Shown: positions 5,894 to 12,668 of the stretch, piece after piece
Position numbering within the stretch: position 1 is the stretch's first letter
Layout of the letters: every line of letters starts with the position of its first letter
DNA from: an uncultured Ruminococcus sp.
GTDB lineage: Bacteria; Bacillota; Clostridia; Oscillospirales; Acutalibacteraceae
DNA: 12,668 nt
Direction: 5' to 3'
Assembly (NCBI GenBank): GCA_902773245.1
Contig: CACYDY010000006.1
Coordinates: forward strand, 1-12,668
Made by a program: the position numbers and the translations under genes
Notes under the pieces: generated by a model
Told to the model about the DNA's origin: nothing
The model's database searches: none
The model's input: the letters and a program-made list of their open reading frames with translations, nothing else

Positions 5894-6634
5894 ATGGCAG
5901 AAGTTACGGAAAAGGCTATCTCTGTTACCGATGTGAAAATCAGATACAGAGTGTTTAAAAAAATTTCTTTGCTCAAAACGATCCTTGCGCCGCACAAGTA
6001 TAAAAAGACCGAGCTTTTTGAAGCCGTAAAAGGAGTGACCTTTGAAGTCCCGAAAGGACAGATCCTCGGCATCGTCGGAAAAAACGGCAGCGGAAAGTCA
6101 ACGCTGCTCAAAGCGATCGCAGGCATTTTTTCACCCGACGAGGGAGTGATCGACCTTCATGGGCATTCGGTGTCGCTGTTGTCGATCGGTGTCGGATTTG
6201 TTAATAAACTAAGCGGACGTGAGAATATATATCTGTCCGGAATGCTTCTCGGTTTTTCAAGAGAGCAGATCGACGAGAAGCTCGATGAGATCATAGAGTT
6301 TTCCGAGCTGGGCGACTTTATAGATCGTCCCGTTAAAACATACTCAAGCGGTATGTATTCAAAACTTGCATTTTCCATTACGGCAATTCTCGAAACCGAG
6401 ATAATGCTTATTGACGAGGTGCTGTCGGTAGGCGACGCCAAATTTAAAAAGAAAAGCTATGAGAAGATGAAGAGTCTTATCACAAATGCCGACAGAACTG
6501 TTGTGATAGTATCTCACAGCTCGGAAACTCTCCGCAAGCTCTGCGACACTATCCTGTGGCTTCACGAGGGCGAGGTCAAAATGCAGGGCAGCTGCGACGA
6601 GGTTTTGCCCAAGTACGAAGAGTTTATGTCTTGA
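5894..6634 (+). CDS. ABC transporter ATPase for polysaccharide/teichoic acid export (TagH/Wzt-like)
   Basis: This is the nucleotide-binding subunit that powers the permease encoded just upstream. In the 246 aa, the Walker A is GKNGSGKST (62-70), the signature is the SSGMYS form (151-156) typical of polysaccharide exporters in place of LSGGQ, the Walker B is MLIDEVLSVGD (171-181) with Asp174 and Glu175, and the switch His is 208. The N-terminal lead of about 40 residues (VKIRYRVFKK and a basic loop) is common to TagH/Wzt/RfbB. There is no C-terminal extension, so it lacks both the Wzt carbohydrate-binding domain and the long tail of Bacillus TagH. The SD AAAGGTG sits in the end of the permease gene, and the start is two bases after its stop, so expression is tightly coupled. 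Confidence 0.96.
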   Translation: MAEVTEKAISVTDVKIRYRVFKKISLLKTILAPHKYKKTELFEAVKGVTFEVPKGQILGIVGKNGSGKSTLLKAIAGIFSPDEGVIDLHGHSVSLLSIGVGFVNKLSGRENIYLSGMLLGFSREQIDEKLDEIIEFSELGDFIDRPVKTYSSGMYSKLAFSITAILETEIMLIDEVLSVGDAKFKKKSYEKMKSLITNADRTVVIVSHSSETLRKLCDTILWLHEGEVKMQGSCDEVLPKYEEFMS

Positions 6635-6646
6635 TCGGGGCAGCGT

Positions 6647-7849
6647 ATGCGAAGATTTATCGAGAAATTCAAGGGGGTAAAGCCCCATGATATTTTGCAT
6701 ATATTTTTGTTTGCGATCGCATTGCCGATAGCGCTTGTTTACAAACAATTCAGAAAAGATCTCTGGCTTGTCTGCGACAACGGAAAGGAAGCATCGGACA
6801 ACGGATATTGGCTGTTTGAGTACATTCGCCGCGAACATCCCGAACGGGACTGCGTTTATGCCGTTTACAGAAAAAGCGCCGACTTTGAAAAAGTGAGCGC
6901 ATTGGGAAAAACCGTTGAATACGGAAGCTTTATGCATTGGATACTGTACCTGACTGCGAAGGTCAACATCAGTTCTCAAAAGAGCGGAAAGCCTAATTTT
7001 GCGGTTTGCTATCTTCTCGAGGTTTACGGGATACTCCGCAACAACAGAGTGTTTTTGCAGCACGGTGTTATTTTAACCGATATTGAGTTTCTTTATTATG
7101 AAAACACAAAAATGAGTATGTTTGTAACAAGCACATTTCGCGAATGGGAATATGTAGATTCAAGATACGGCTATCCCGAAGGCAGCGTAAAGCTTTTGGG
7201 TCTTGCTCGTTTTGACAGGCTGCACGATTTTGAAACTGTTCCCAAACAAATCCTGATAATGCCGACATGGCGTGATTGGCTCGGAACAAACGCTCTGGCA
7301 AAGGATCCCAAAAAGGACAGGGAGAATTTCTGCTCAAGCGATTACTACAAAAAATGGAGCAGTATCATAAAATCAAAACGTCTTGAAGAGATTTGCCGAA
7401 AGTACGGCTGTACCGTAATGTTTTGTCCCCACAGGGACACGCAGCGTTTTATCGGCTGTTTTGAAAGCGAAAATCCCTATCTTACCGTATGCTCTTATCC
7501 CGAATTCAACGTTCAGGAGCTGATGAAAAGCTCTGCGTTTATGATAACGGACTATTCGAGTGTTCAGATAGATTTTGCCTACATGAAAAAGCCTCTTGCG
7601 TATTTTCATTTTGACTATGAGGAGTTTTCTCAAAAGCATTATCACAAAGGATATTTTGACTATAAAGAAGACGGGTTCGGCCCTGTTTTCGAAAGCCCCG
7701 AAAAGCTTTTGGATCATGTTGAGCAGATGGCAGTCAAAAATTTTGCGAACGAAGAAAAATATCTTGAAAGACACAAAAGCTTTTTTACGCTTTACGACAC
7801 AAACAACTGCAAACGTAATTATGAAGCAGTCAAAGAGAGGTGGGGCTGA
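6647..7849 (+). CDS. CDP-glycerol glycerophosphotransferase family protein (TagB/TagF-like)
   Basis: Members of this family (Glyphos_transf) transfer glycerol- or ribitol-phosphate from a CDP donor onto a lipid-linked acceptor at the cytoplasmic face. Visible motifs are FLQHG (136-140, catalytic-type His139), TSTFREWEYV (161-170), LGLARFDRL (184-192), MPTWRDW (205-211), a PHRD (261-264) at the place of the second catalytic-type His, and ITDYSSVQIDFAYMKKP (300-316), the donor-binding signature. Residues 16-33 are hydrophobic and may anchor it to the membrane. At 400 aa it is near TagB size and much shorter than the TagF polymerase, so it could add one unit or polymerise; sequence alone does not decide. 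The gene starts 12 bp after the exporter ATPase with only a weak GGGG site, and its stop overlaps the next start. Confidence 0.92.
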   Translation: MRRFIEKFKGVKPHDILHIFLFAIALPIALVYKQFRKDLWLVCDNGKEASDNGYWLFEYIRREHPERDCVYAVYRKSADFEKVSALGKTVEYGSFMHWILYLTAKVNISSQKSGKPNFAVCYLLEVYGILRNNRVFLQHGVILTDIEFLYYENTKMSMFVTSTFREWEYVDSRYGYPEGSVKLLGLARFDRLHDFETVPKQILIMPTWRDWLGTNALAKDPKKDRENFCSSDYYKKWSSIIKSKRLEEICRKYGCTVMFCPHRDTQRFIGCFESENPYLTVCSYPEFNVQELMKSSAFMITDYSSVQIDFAYMKKPLAYFHFDYEEFSQKHYHKGYFDYKEDGFGPVFESPEKLLDHVEQMAVKNFANEEKYLERHKSFFTLYDTNNCKRNYEAVKERWG

Positions 7850-8856
7850 TGAACGGAATGAATGACCCGATAGATTTTGTCATAATCTGGGTCGACGGAA
7901 ACGATCCCCGTTGGAGAGCCGAAAAATCAAAATATGATACCAATGTTTCCGGAAATTCCAACAGCGAAGTCAGGTACCGTGATTGGGATAATTTGCAGTA
8001 TTGGTTTCGTGGAGTGGAAAAATTCGCTCCGTGGGTCAACAAGATACATTTTGTAACATGGGGTCATGTTCCGTCTTGGCTTGACACATCAAATCCAAAG
8101 ATAAATATTGTCAGCCACAAAGACTATATTCCCGAAAAGTATCTTCCGACATTCAGCTCGCATACTATCGAGCTGAACCTTCACAGAATAAAGGGGATTG
8201 CCGACAGGTTCGTTTACTTCAACGACGATATGTTTATCACAGCGCCGACTAAGCCCGAGGACTTTTTCAAAAACGGACTGCCGTGCGATACCTTTGCGCT
8301 TGACTGCATATGTTTCAACAAGGACAGCGCAGGATTTTTTAACGGCGCAAATATAACCGCTATCAACGAACATTTTGATAAAGATAAGGCTGTCAGAAAG
8401 GATTTCAAAAAATGGTTCAACCCGAAAAACCGCTTTAAAAATATAATAAGAACCGTGCTGCTTATGCCGTGGCACTGGTTTCCGGGGTTTTACTATCAGC
8501 ATACGCCGAACAGCTTTTTGAAATCGACCTTTGAAGAGGTTTGGGACAAGGAATTTGAAATTCTCGACCAAACCTGCTGCGACAAGTTCCGAAAAACAGG
8601 AAACGTAAATCAATGGCTGATGAAATACTGGCAGCTTGCGTCGGGAAATTTCGAGGTCAGACGTGACAGCTTTGCGTTGTGCTACCATGTCAAGGAGTAT
8701 AATTATCAGGCGCTTTTGAATGACATACCGTCACAAAAGCATAACATGATATGTATTAACGATACCGCCGATACGCTTGATTTTGAAAATAAAAAGCAAG
8801 GTGTGATCGAAGCATTTGAAAAGCTTTTGCCAGACAAAAGCTCATTTGAGAAATAA
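7849..8856 (+). CDS. Stealth-family sugar-phosphate transferase
   Basis: Stealth proteins are predicted or shown hexose-1-phosphate transferases that build phosphodiester-linked capsules or surface polymers from nucleotide sugars. All four conserved regions can be recognised in the 335 aa: CR1 IDFVIIWVDGNDP (8-20); CR2 from VRYRDWDNLQYW (41-52) through FVTWGHVPSWL (68-78), FSSHTIELNLHRI (102-114) and RFVYFNDDMF (120-129); CR3 around HTPNSFLKSTFEEVW (about 217-231); and CR4 around VNQWLMKYWQLASG (about 251-264). No membrane segment or signal peptide is seen, so it should act in the cytoplasm. The start ATG at 7849 shares its A with the TGA of the preceding gene and has AGAGAGG eight bases upstream; GTG 7840 would add three residues. 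The tight coupling suggests both transferases act on the same polymer. Confidence 0.93.
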   Translation: MNGMNDPIDFVIIWVDGNDPRWRAEKSKYDTNVSGNSNSEVRYRDWDNLQYWFRGVEKFAPWVNKIHFVTWGHVPSWLDTSNPKINIVSHKDYIPEKYLPTFSSHTIELNLHRIKGIADRFVYFNDDMFITAPTKPEDFFKNGLPCDTFALDCICFNKDSAGFFNGANITAINEHFDKDKAVRKDFKKWFNPKNRFKNIIRTVLLMPWHWFPGFYYQHTPNSFLKSTFEEVWDKEFEILDQTCCDKFRKTGNVNQWLMKYWQLASGNFEVRRDSFALCYHVKEYNYQALLNDIPSQKHNMICINDTADTLDFENKKQGVIEAFEKLLPDKSSFEK

Positions 8857-8879
8857 TTCTTATAGTAACGACATAAGAA
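8822..8879 (+). repeat. Two inverted repeats spanning the Stealth gene end
   Basis: AGCTTTTG (8822-8829) pairs with CAAAAGCT (8835-8842) inside the last codons. TTCTTAT (8857-8863) pairs with ATAAGAA (8873-8879) straight after the stop. Neither is followed by a T run, so they are poor rho-independent terminators. They may affect mRNA stability, or be chance. Confidence 0.4.
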
Positions 8880-8915
8880 ATTGCCTTAATTATTAAAGAT
8901 GCGAAGCTTGCTAAA

Positions 8916-8991
8916 GTTTCGATCAAGCCTTTTCAAAGGCTTGCGAATTCCAAAGGCAGAGCCTTTGGTCGCCGTCCGCAGACGGCGAAAC
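8916..8991 (+). repeat. Compact three-hairpin element with closing stem (REP-like)
   Basis: Three near-perfect hairpins follow one another: CAAGCCTTT (8924-8932) with AAAGGCTTG (8935-8943), 9 bp; CCAAAGGC (8950-8957) with GCCTTTGG (8961-8968), 8 bp; and TCGCCGTC (8969-8976) with GACGGCGA (8981-8988), 8 bp. GTTTCG (8916-8921) is complementary to CGAAAC (8986-8991), so the whole block could fold as a closed multibranch structure, competing with the base of hairpin 3. No T run follows, which argues against a terminator. Its G/C-rich palindromes stand out from the A/T-rich flanks. The form suggests a dispersed intergenic palindromic repeat; only one copy is in this window. Confidence 0.75.
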
Positions 8992-8994
8992 ATC

Positions 8995-9013
8995 AAAGGA
9001 GGAGAGTTGTTTG
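8995..9013 (+). promoter_or_regulatory. Strong Shine-Dalgarno deciding a TTG start
   Basis: AAAGGAGG (8995-9002) lies eight bases before TTG (9011-9013). No in-frame ATG lies near, and the first internal Met is deep inside the first membrane segment (residue 68), so TTG is the only sensible start for the large membrane protein. Confidence 0.85.
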
Positions 9014-11713
9014 TCCGAAAATATAACAAGTACGGATTCTGCCGAAAGCCGGGACGATAAGCCGATTAAAAAAAATAAAAAACAGAATGGAAGATCCGGG
9101 GGCAGCGAAAAAAAGTCAAAGCCGGCAAGAAATCTCGCCAATCTGAAAACCAAAGAAGAGCGAAACACAAAGATTTTTCTTGTGCTGTCGTTTTTTGTAC
9201 CGTTTTTGATAATGGCTGTAGTTTTCGCAAAAAAAGGTGTGTATCCTTTTGGCGACAGACAGATAATGTTTTCCGACTGCAAACAGCAGTATCTTCCTTT
9301 TTTGAAGGAGTATCAGCGAAAGCTGCAAAGCGGAGATTCACTGTTTTATTCGTGGCATAACGGCTTTGGAACGAATTTTATGGCGATGATAGGCTACTAT
9401 ATCGCAAGTCCGCTCAATTTGCTGACGATATTTATTCCCATAAAATTTGTGCGTGAAGCAATGACTGTCTTTACATTGATAAAAATAGGCTGTTCGAGCT
9501 TGTTTACGGCTGTCTATCTCAAGCACGTTTACAAAAGAAACGACCTGTCGCTTGTTGCCTTTGGCTGTTCCTATGCTTTCTGCGATTACATCATGGGCTA
9601 TTATTGGAATGTCATCTGGCTTGACAGCATTGCGCTTCTTCCTCTTGTAGCGCTGGGCGTTTACTGCGTTGTTTACGAAAAAAAGTACAAATTATTTGTG
9701 ATATCCCTGGCGGCAGCATTTCTTTCAAGCTATTACATCGGATTTATGATATGTGTGTTTGTTGCGCTGTGGTTTTTGGTAGTTTCGATAATAAAGAAAT
9801 CTACCATACCGCAGCTGTGCGAGGATCTGCTTAAAATGGCGGGGTACTCGGTTTTAGCTTTGTCGATGACTCTTTTTGTAACGCTCACGGCATATGCGCA
9901 GCTTAAATATACGGTGGGTGCAGACGACGACTTCCCGACTAAAATACAGCTGTACAATAACTTCATGGAGGTTTTGGCGAATATTCTCAGCTTTAACCAG
10001 CCGACTACTATGGAGGGGCTGCCGAATATAGCAACAGGAATGTTCTGTATTTTGATGCTGGTAATATTTGTTAGGTCAAAATCAATTCCCATGCGTGAAA
10101 AGGCGGCATATTTGTCGCTTTTGGGATTTCTGTTTGTTAGTCTGAACATAAATGTTCTTGACTACATTTGGCACGGTTTTCATTATCCGAATCTGATACC
10201 GTACCGTTTTGCATTCCTGTTCAGTTTTGTTTTTATTGTAATAGCGTACAGGGCATATACTTCTTTTGTAGAGCTTGACAAAAAAGATATTATCGGTATG
10301 TGCATTTTGATGATGGCGTTAGTTTGCGCTGCAGTGTTCTATCTCGAAAGAAGAGCAATACTTGGAAGCCTGATAGTTGCCGCGCTGTATATTGTATTTA
10401 TGACGCTGTACGAGTTGGATCTTCTGAACAGACAAATGCTGAATATTTTCGCAAGCTTGGTAATAATTGCCGAGATGTGCGTACGCTGTTCGGTGGGTGT
10501 CGATACGGTGGGAACAACTAACCACAATGATTATCCGGCAAGCGAAGACGAGATCACCCAAATGACGGATAAGGTCATATCATTTGATCCGAACGAATTT
10601 TTCAGGATCGAGCAAACCGAATATTCAACAAAAAACGACGGAATGATGTATGGATATAACGGAATAAGTCAGTTTTCGTCAACAACCTACAAGTCGCTGC
10701 TCAACTTCACATCGGACTTTGGTATTTCGTCAAAGAGAAGCAGCTATATGTATATGATAACTTCTCCGATAGTTCCCATGCTGACAAACTTGAAGTATAT
10801 TATTGTCCGAGATGGTTTTACGGCGAACGATCCGTTTATGGAAAAGTATCTCGAATCGGACTCCGAAGATGTTGTGATGTATAGAAATAAATATTATCTG
10901 CCAATTGGGTATATGACGGACAACAAGGTTAACAGTGTGAAAATGGACAACAGCTCTGTTTTTGTAACACAGAATAAAGTTATGAAGGCATTGTCGGGGA
11001 TTGACGAGGATGTTTACACATTGCTGTCACCTTATTATTATGCTTGTGATAATATGAGCCACAACGAAGAGGAAGGCGGACTTTACTCTTATCATCTTGA
11101 TTCAGGTGCACGCACGGGAAGGATCTCGGTAACCTATCGCGCTCCGAAAGACGGAATGCTGTATGCGTGGGCAAACGTCAGATCAAGCGATGAGCTTTCG
11201 GTTCTGAGCGAAAGCATTGATCACACATATGATGTTGACGGCTGCAGGTTCATTTTCCCGTTGGGATACTATAAAAAGGGCGAAACTGTCGAATTGACCG
11301 CTGATGTCGAAGAGGACGACACCAACGAGATCGCAGCGGCATATCTTAACGAAGATGTTTTGAACAAATGCTATGAAAGCTTGAATGACGAAGGCTTTCA
11401 GGTCACGAATTATACGTCGACAAAAATGGAAGGCACGATCAAGGTTTCGGCTGACGGAACATTTATGACTTCTATTCCTTATGAAAAAGGCTGGAAGCTT
11501 TATGTTGACGGAAAACCGGCTCAGACAAAAGAGCTTCTGGGCGCATTTTTGGGAACCGATCTGGAAAAAGGCGAACACGAGATAAGACTTAGTTATTTCC
11601 CGGAGGGTCTGGCAGCCGGAATAGCGGTGTCGGTAATTGCGGTCTTGATATTTGCCGCAATGTGTGTCCGGGATCGGATCTCGGCTTCAAAGAAGAAAAA
11701 ACCGGCAAAATAA
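9011..11713 (+). CDS. YfhO-family polytopic membrane protein, probable GT-C glycosyltransferase
   Basis: At 900 aa it has the YfhO architecture. A Lys-rich cytoplasmic tail (1-52) precedes TM1 (about 54-74). The first outer loop has the family motif GDRQIMFSDCKQQYLPF (81-97), with an Asp (89) at the usual place of the GT-C catalytic residue, then SWHNGFGTNF (114-123). Many membrane segments run to about residue 500. A large extracytoplasmic domain follows, ending with the typical YfhO C-terminal block around YEKGWKLYVDGKP and KGEHEIRLSYFPEG, and a final TM (about 870-888). In Bacillus, YfhO is proposed to transfer sugar from an undecaprenyl-phosphate carrier to lipoteichoic acid outside the membrane, supplied by the GT2 enzyme CsbB. 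Here a CsbB/DPM1-like GT2 gene follows 21 bp downstream, supporting the same pairing. Substrate and acceptor are not shown by the sequence. Confidence 0.9.
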   Translation: MSENITSTDSAESRDDKPIKKNKKQNGRSGGSEKKSKPARNLANLKTKEERNTKIFLVLSFFVPFLIMAVVFAKKGVYPFGDRQIMFSDCKQQYLPFLKEYQRKLQSGDSLFYSWHNGFGTNFMAMIGYYIASPLNLLTIFIPIKFVREAMTVFTLIKIGCSSLFTAVYLKHVYKRNDLSLVAFGCSYAFCDYIMGYYWNVIWLDSIALLPLVALGVYCVVYEKKYKLFVISLAAAFLSSYYIGFMICVFVALWFLVVSIIKKSTIPQLCEDLLKMAGYSVLALSMTLFVTLTAYAQLKYTVGADDDFPTKIQLYNNFMEVLANILSFNQPTTMEGLPNIATGMFCILMLVIFVRSKSIPMREKAAYLSLLGFLFVSLNINVLDYIWHGFHYPNLIPYRFAFLFSFVFIVIAYRAYTSFVELDKKDIIGMCILMMALVCAAVFYLERRAILGSLIVAALYIVFMTLYELDLLNRQMLNIFASLVIIAEMCVRCSVGVDTVGTTNHNDYPASEDEITQMTDKVISFDPNEFFRIEQTEYSTKNDGMMYGYNGISQFSSTTYKSLLNFTSDFGISSKRSSYMYMITSPIVPMLTNLKYIIVRDGFTANDPFMEKYLESDSEDVVMYRNKYYLPIGYMTDNKVNSVKMDNSSVFVTQNKVMKALSGIDEDVYTLLSPYYYACDNMSHNEEEGGLYSYHLDSGARTGRISVTYRAPKDGMLYAWANVRSSDELSVLSESIDHTYDVDGCRFIFPLGYYKKGETVELTADVEEDDTNEIAAAYLNEDVLNKCYESLNDEGFQVTNYTSTKMEGTIKVSADGTFMTSIPYEKGWKLYVDGKPAQTKELLGAFLGTDLEKGEHEIRLSYFPEGLAAGIAVSVIAVLIFAAMCVRDRISASKKKKPAK

Positions 11714-11734
11714 GGTAAGAGGGAGGTCAGGGAG

Positions 11735-12668
11735 ATGGATCTTATTTCAATCATAGTACCCTGCTACAACGAGCAGGAAGCTTTGCCTGATTTTTACAAA
11801 GAAATTGTAAAAATTGCAAAGACTATGAAATATGTAAATTTTGAGTTTATTTTTGTAGATGACGGCTCCAAAGACGAAACGTTGTCAATAATGAAAAAGC
11901 TTCATGAAAAGGACAAAAGAGTAAGATTCGTTTCTTTCTCCAGAAATTTTGGCAAGGAAGCCGGAATGCTTGCAGGTTTAAGAAGCGCAAAAGGCGACTA
12001 TGTTGCGGTGATGGACGTTGATTTGCAGGATCCGCCGTCATTGCTGCCCGAAATGTACGAAACGGTGAAAAGCGGCGAATACGACTGTGCGGCAACAAGA
12101 CGTACCACCCGAAAAGGAGAGCCGCCGATACGTTCCTTTTTCGCAAGAATGTTCTATAAAATTATCAACAAAATGAGCGACGCCGAAATAGTAGACGGCG
12201 CTCGTGATTTTCGCTTGATGAGGCGAAGAATGGTTGACGCTATCCTGTCGATGGGAGAATACAACCGTTTTTCGAAAGGAATATTCGGCTGGGTCGGATT
12301 TAAGACGAAATGGCTTGAATATGTTAATATCGAGCGAGTAGCCGGAGAAACGAAATGGTCGTTCTGGAAGCTTTTTAAATACTCAATGGAGGGGATCATG
12401 GCGTTCACAACGACCCCACTCTACATTTCGTCAATAATGGGCTTTGTAGTTTGCATAATAACCTTTATACTTGCGTGCTTTTATGCGATCAAAGCGTTGG
12501 TATTCGGCGATCCGGCAGCCGGTTTTCCGACAATAGTTTGTATTATGCTTTTTTTGGGAGGAATACAGCTGATCGGAATAGGTGTTGTAGGAATGTACTT
12601 GTCGAAAACATATCTTGAAACGAAACAGCGTCCGATTTATATAGTCAAGGAAACGGACGAGGACGGGG
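11735..12668 (+). CDS. Polyprenyl-phosphate GT2 glycosyltransferase, DPM1/CsbB/GtrB-like (3' end outside window)
   Basis: The frame is open from ATG 11735 to the right edge (311 codons seen, no stop), preceded by GGGAGG eight bases upstream. The GT2 domain starts ISIIVPCYNEQEALP (4-18), with VDDGS (41-45), FSRNFGKEAGMLAGL (68-82), the DXD-type MDVDLQDPP (93-101) and DFRLMRR (158-164). Two membrane helices follow at about 226-250 and 265-288, then a basic tail KTYLETKQRPIYIV. This layout matches enzymes that load a sugar from a nucleotide donor onto undecaprenyl phosphate at the inner face; the family is usually 310-330 aa, so little is missing. Its position after the YfhO-type gene suggests it makes the lipid-linked sugar that YfhO uses outside. 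A flippase (GtcA type) would be needed and may lie downstream. Confidence 0.93.
   Translation, partial: MDLISIIVPCYNEQEALPDFYKEIVKIAKTMKYVNFEFIFVDDGSKDETLSIMKKLHEKDKRVRFVSFSRNFGKEAGMLAGLRSAKGDYVAVMDVDLQDPPSLLPEMYETVKSGEYDCAATRRTTRKGEPPIRSFFARMFYKIINKMSDAEIVDGARDFRLMRRRMVDAILSMGEYNRFSKGIFGWVGFKTKWLEYVNIERVAGETKWSFWKLFKYSMEGIMAFTTTPLYISSIMGFVVCIITFILACFYAIKALVFGDPAAGFPTIVCIMLFLGGIQLIGIGVVGMYLSKTYLETKQRPIYIVKETDEDG

Noticed and set aside
8924..8988. Reading the three hairpins as rho-independent terminators
   Set aside because: None is followed by a T run on either strand at the right place, and the downstream gene has no visible promoter of its own.
1..12668. CRISPR array, insertion sequence or complete tRNA/rRNA gene
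   Set aside because: No regularly spaced repeats, transposase or full cloverleaf were found; only a tRNA 3' fragment and an integrase tail are present.

Overview
The window looks like chromosomal DNA of a low-to-moderate GC Clostridia species, most likely Oscillospiraceae/Ruminococcus-like. This is inferred from protein style, strong AGGAGG-type ribosome binding sites, sigma-A-type promoters and gene content; no rRNA or other taxonomic marker is present. The theme is assembly of a cell-surface phosphate-containing glycopolymer (teichoic-acid-like or capsular).

Left edge (1-519): the last 52 codons of a tyrosine integrase run in on the + strand. After them come a small hairpin, a tandem 10-bp repeat, a tRNA 3'-end remnant (T-loop plus acceptor strand) and a rho-independent terminator. 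This is the expected anatomy of one end of an integrative element inserted in the 3' end of a tRNA gene; the element body would lie to the left, outside the window.

Minus-strand unit (4888 down to 483): a consensus promoter, a leader of about 300 nt, a 625-aa membrane nucleotide-sugar 4,6-dehydratase (CapD/PglF/WbpM type), glmS, a 78-aa protein of unknown function starting one base after the glmS stop, then a strong terminator. GlmS makes glucosamine-6-phosphate, the source of UDP-GlcNAc, and the dehydratase probably consumes UDP-GlcNAc, so this unit would supply amino-sugar precursors.

Plus-strand unit (5004 to the right edge): a consensus promoter, an ABC-2 polysaccharide exporter (TagG/TagH-like permease and ATPase), a CDP-glycerol glycerophosphotransferase-family enzyme, and a Stealth-family sugar-phosphate transferase whose start codon overlaps the preceding stop. 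A 154-bp gap packed with hairpins follows, then a 900-aa YfhO-family membrane protein with a TTG start and a DPM1/CsbB-type GT2 glycosyltransferase that runs off the right edge. The first four genes look like backbone synthesis and export. The YfhO plus GT2 pair resembles the Bacillus lipid-linked-sugar system that decorates lipoteichoic acid outside the membrane.

The 541-bp divergent region between the two units carries both promoters and several inverted repeats. The main points for a second look are the tRNA/integrase junction, the long leader of the dehydratase-glmS unit, the multi-hairpin element at 8916-8991, and the combination of phosphotransferases with the YfhO/GT2 pair.
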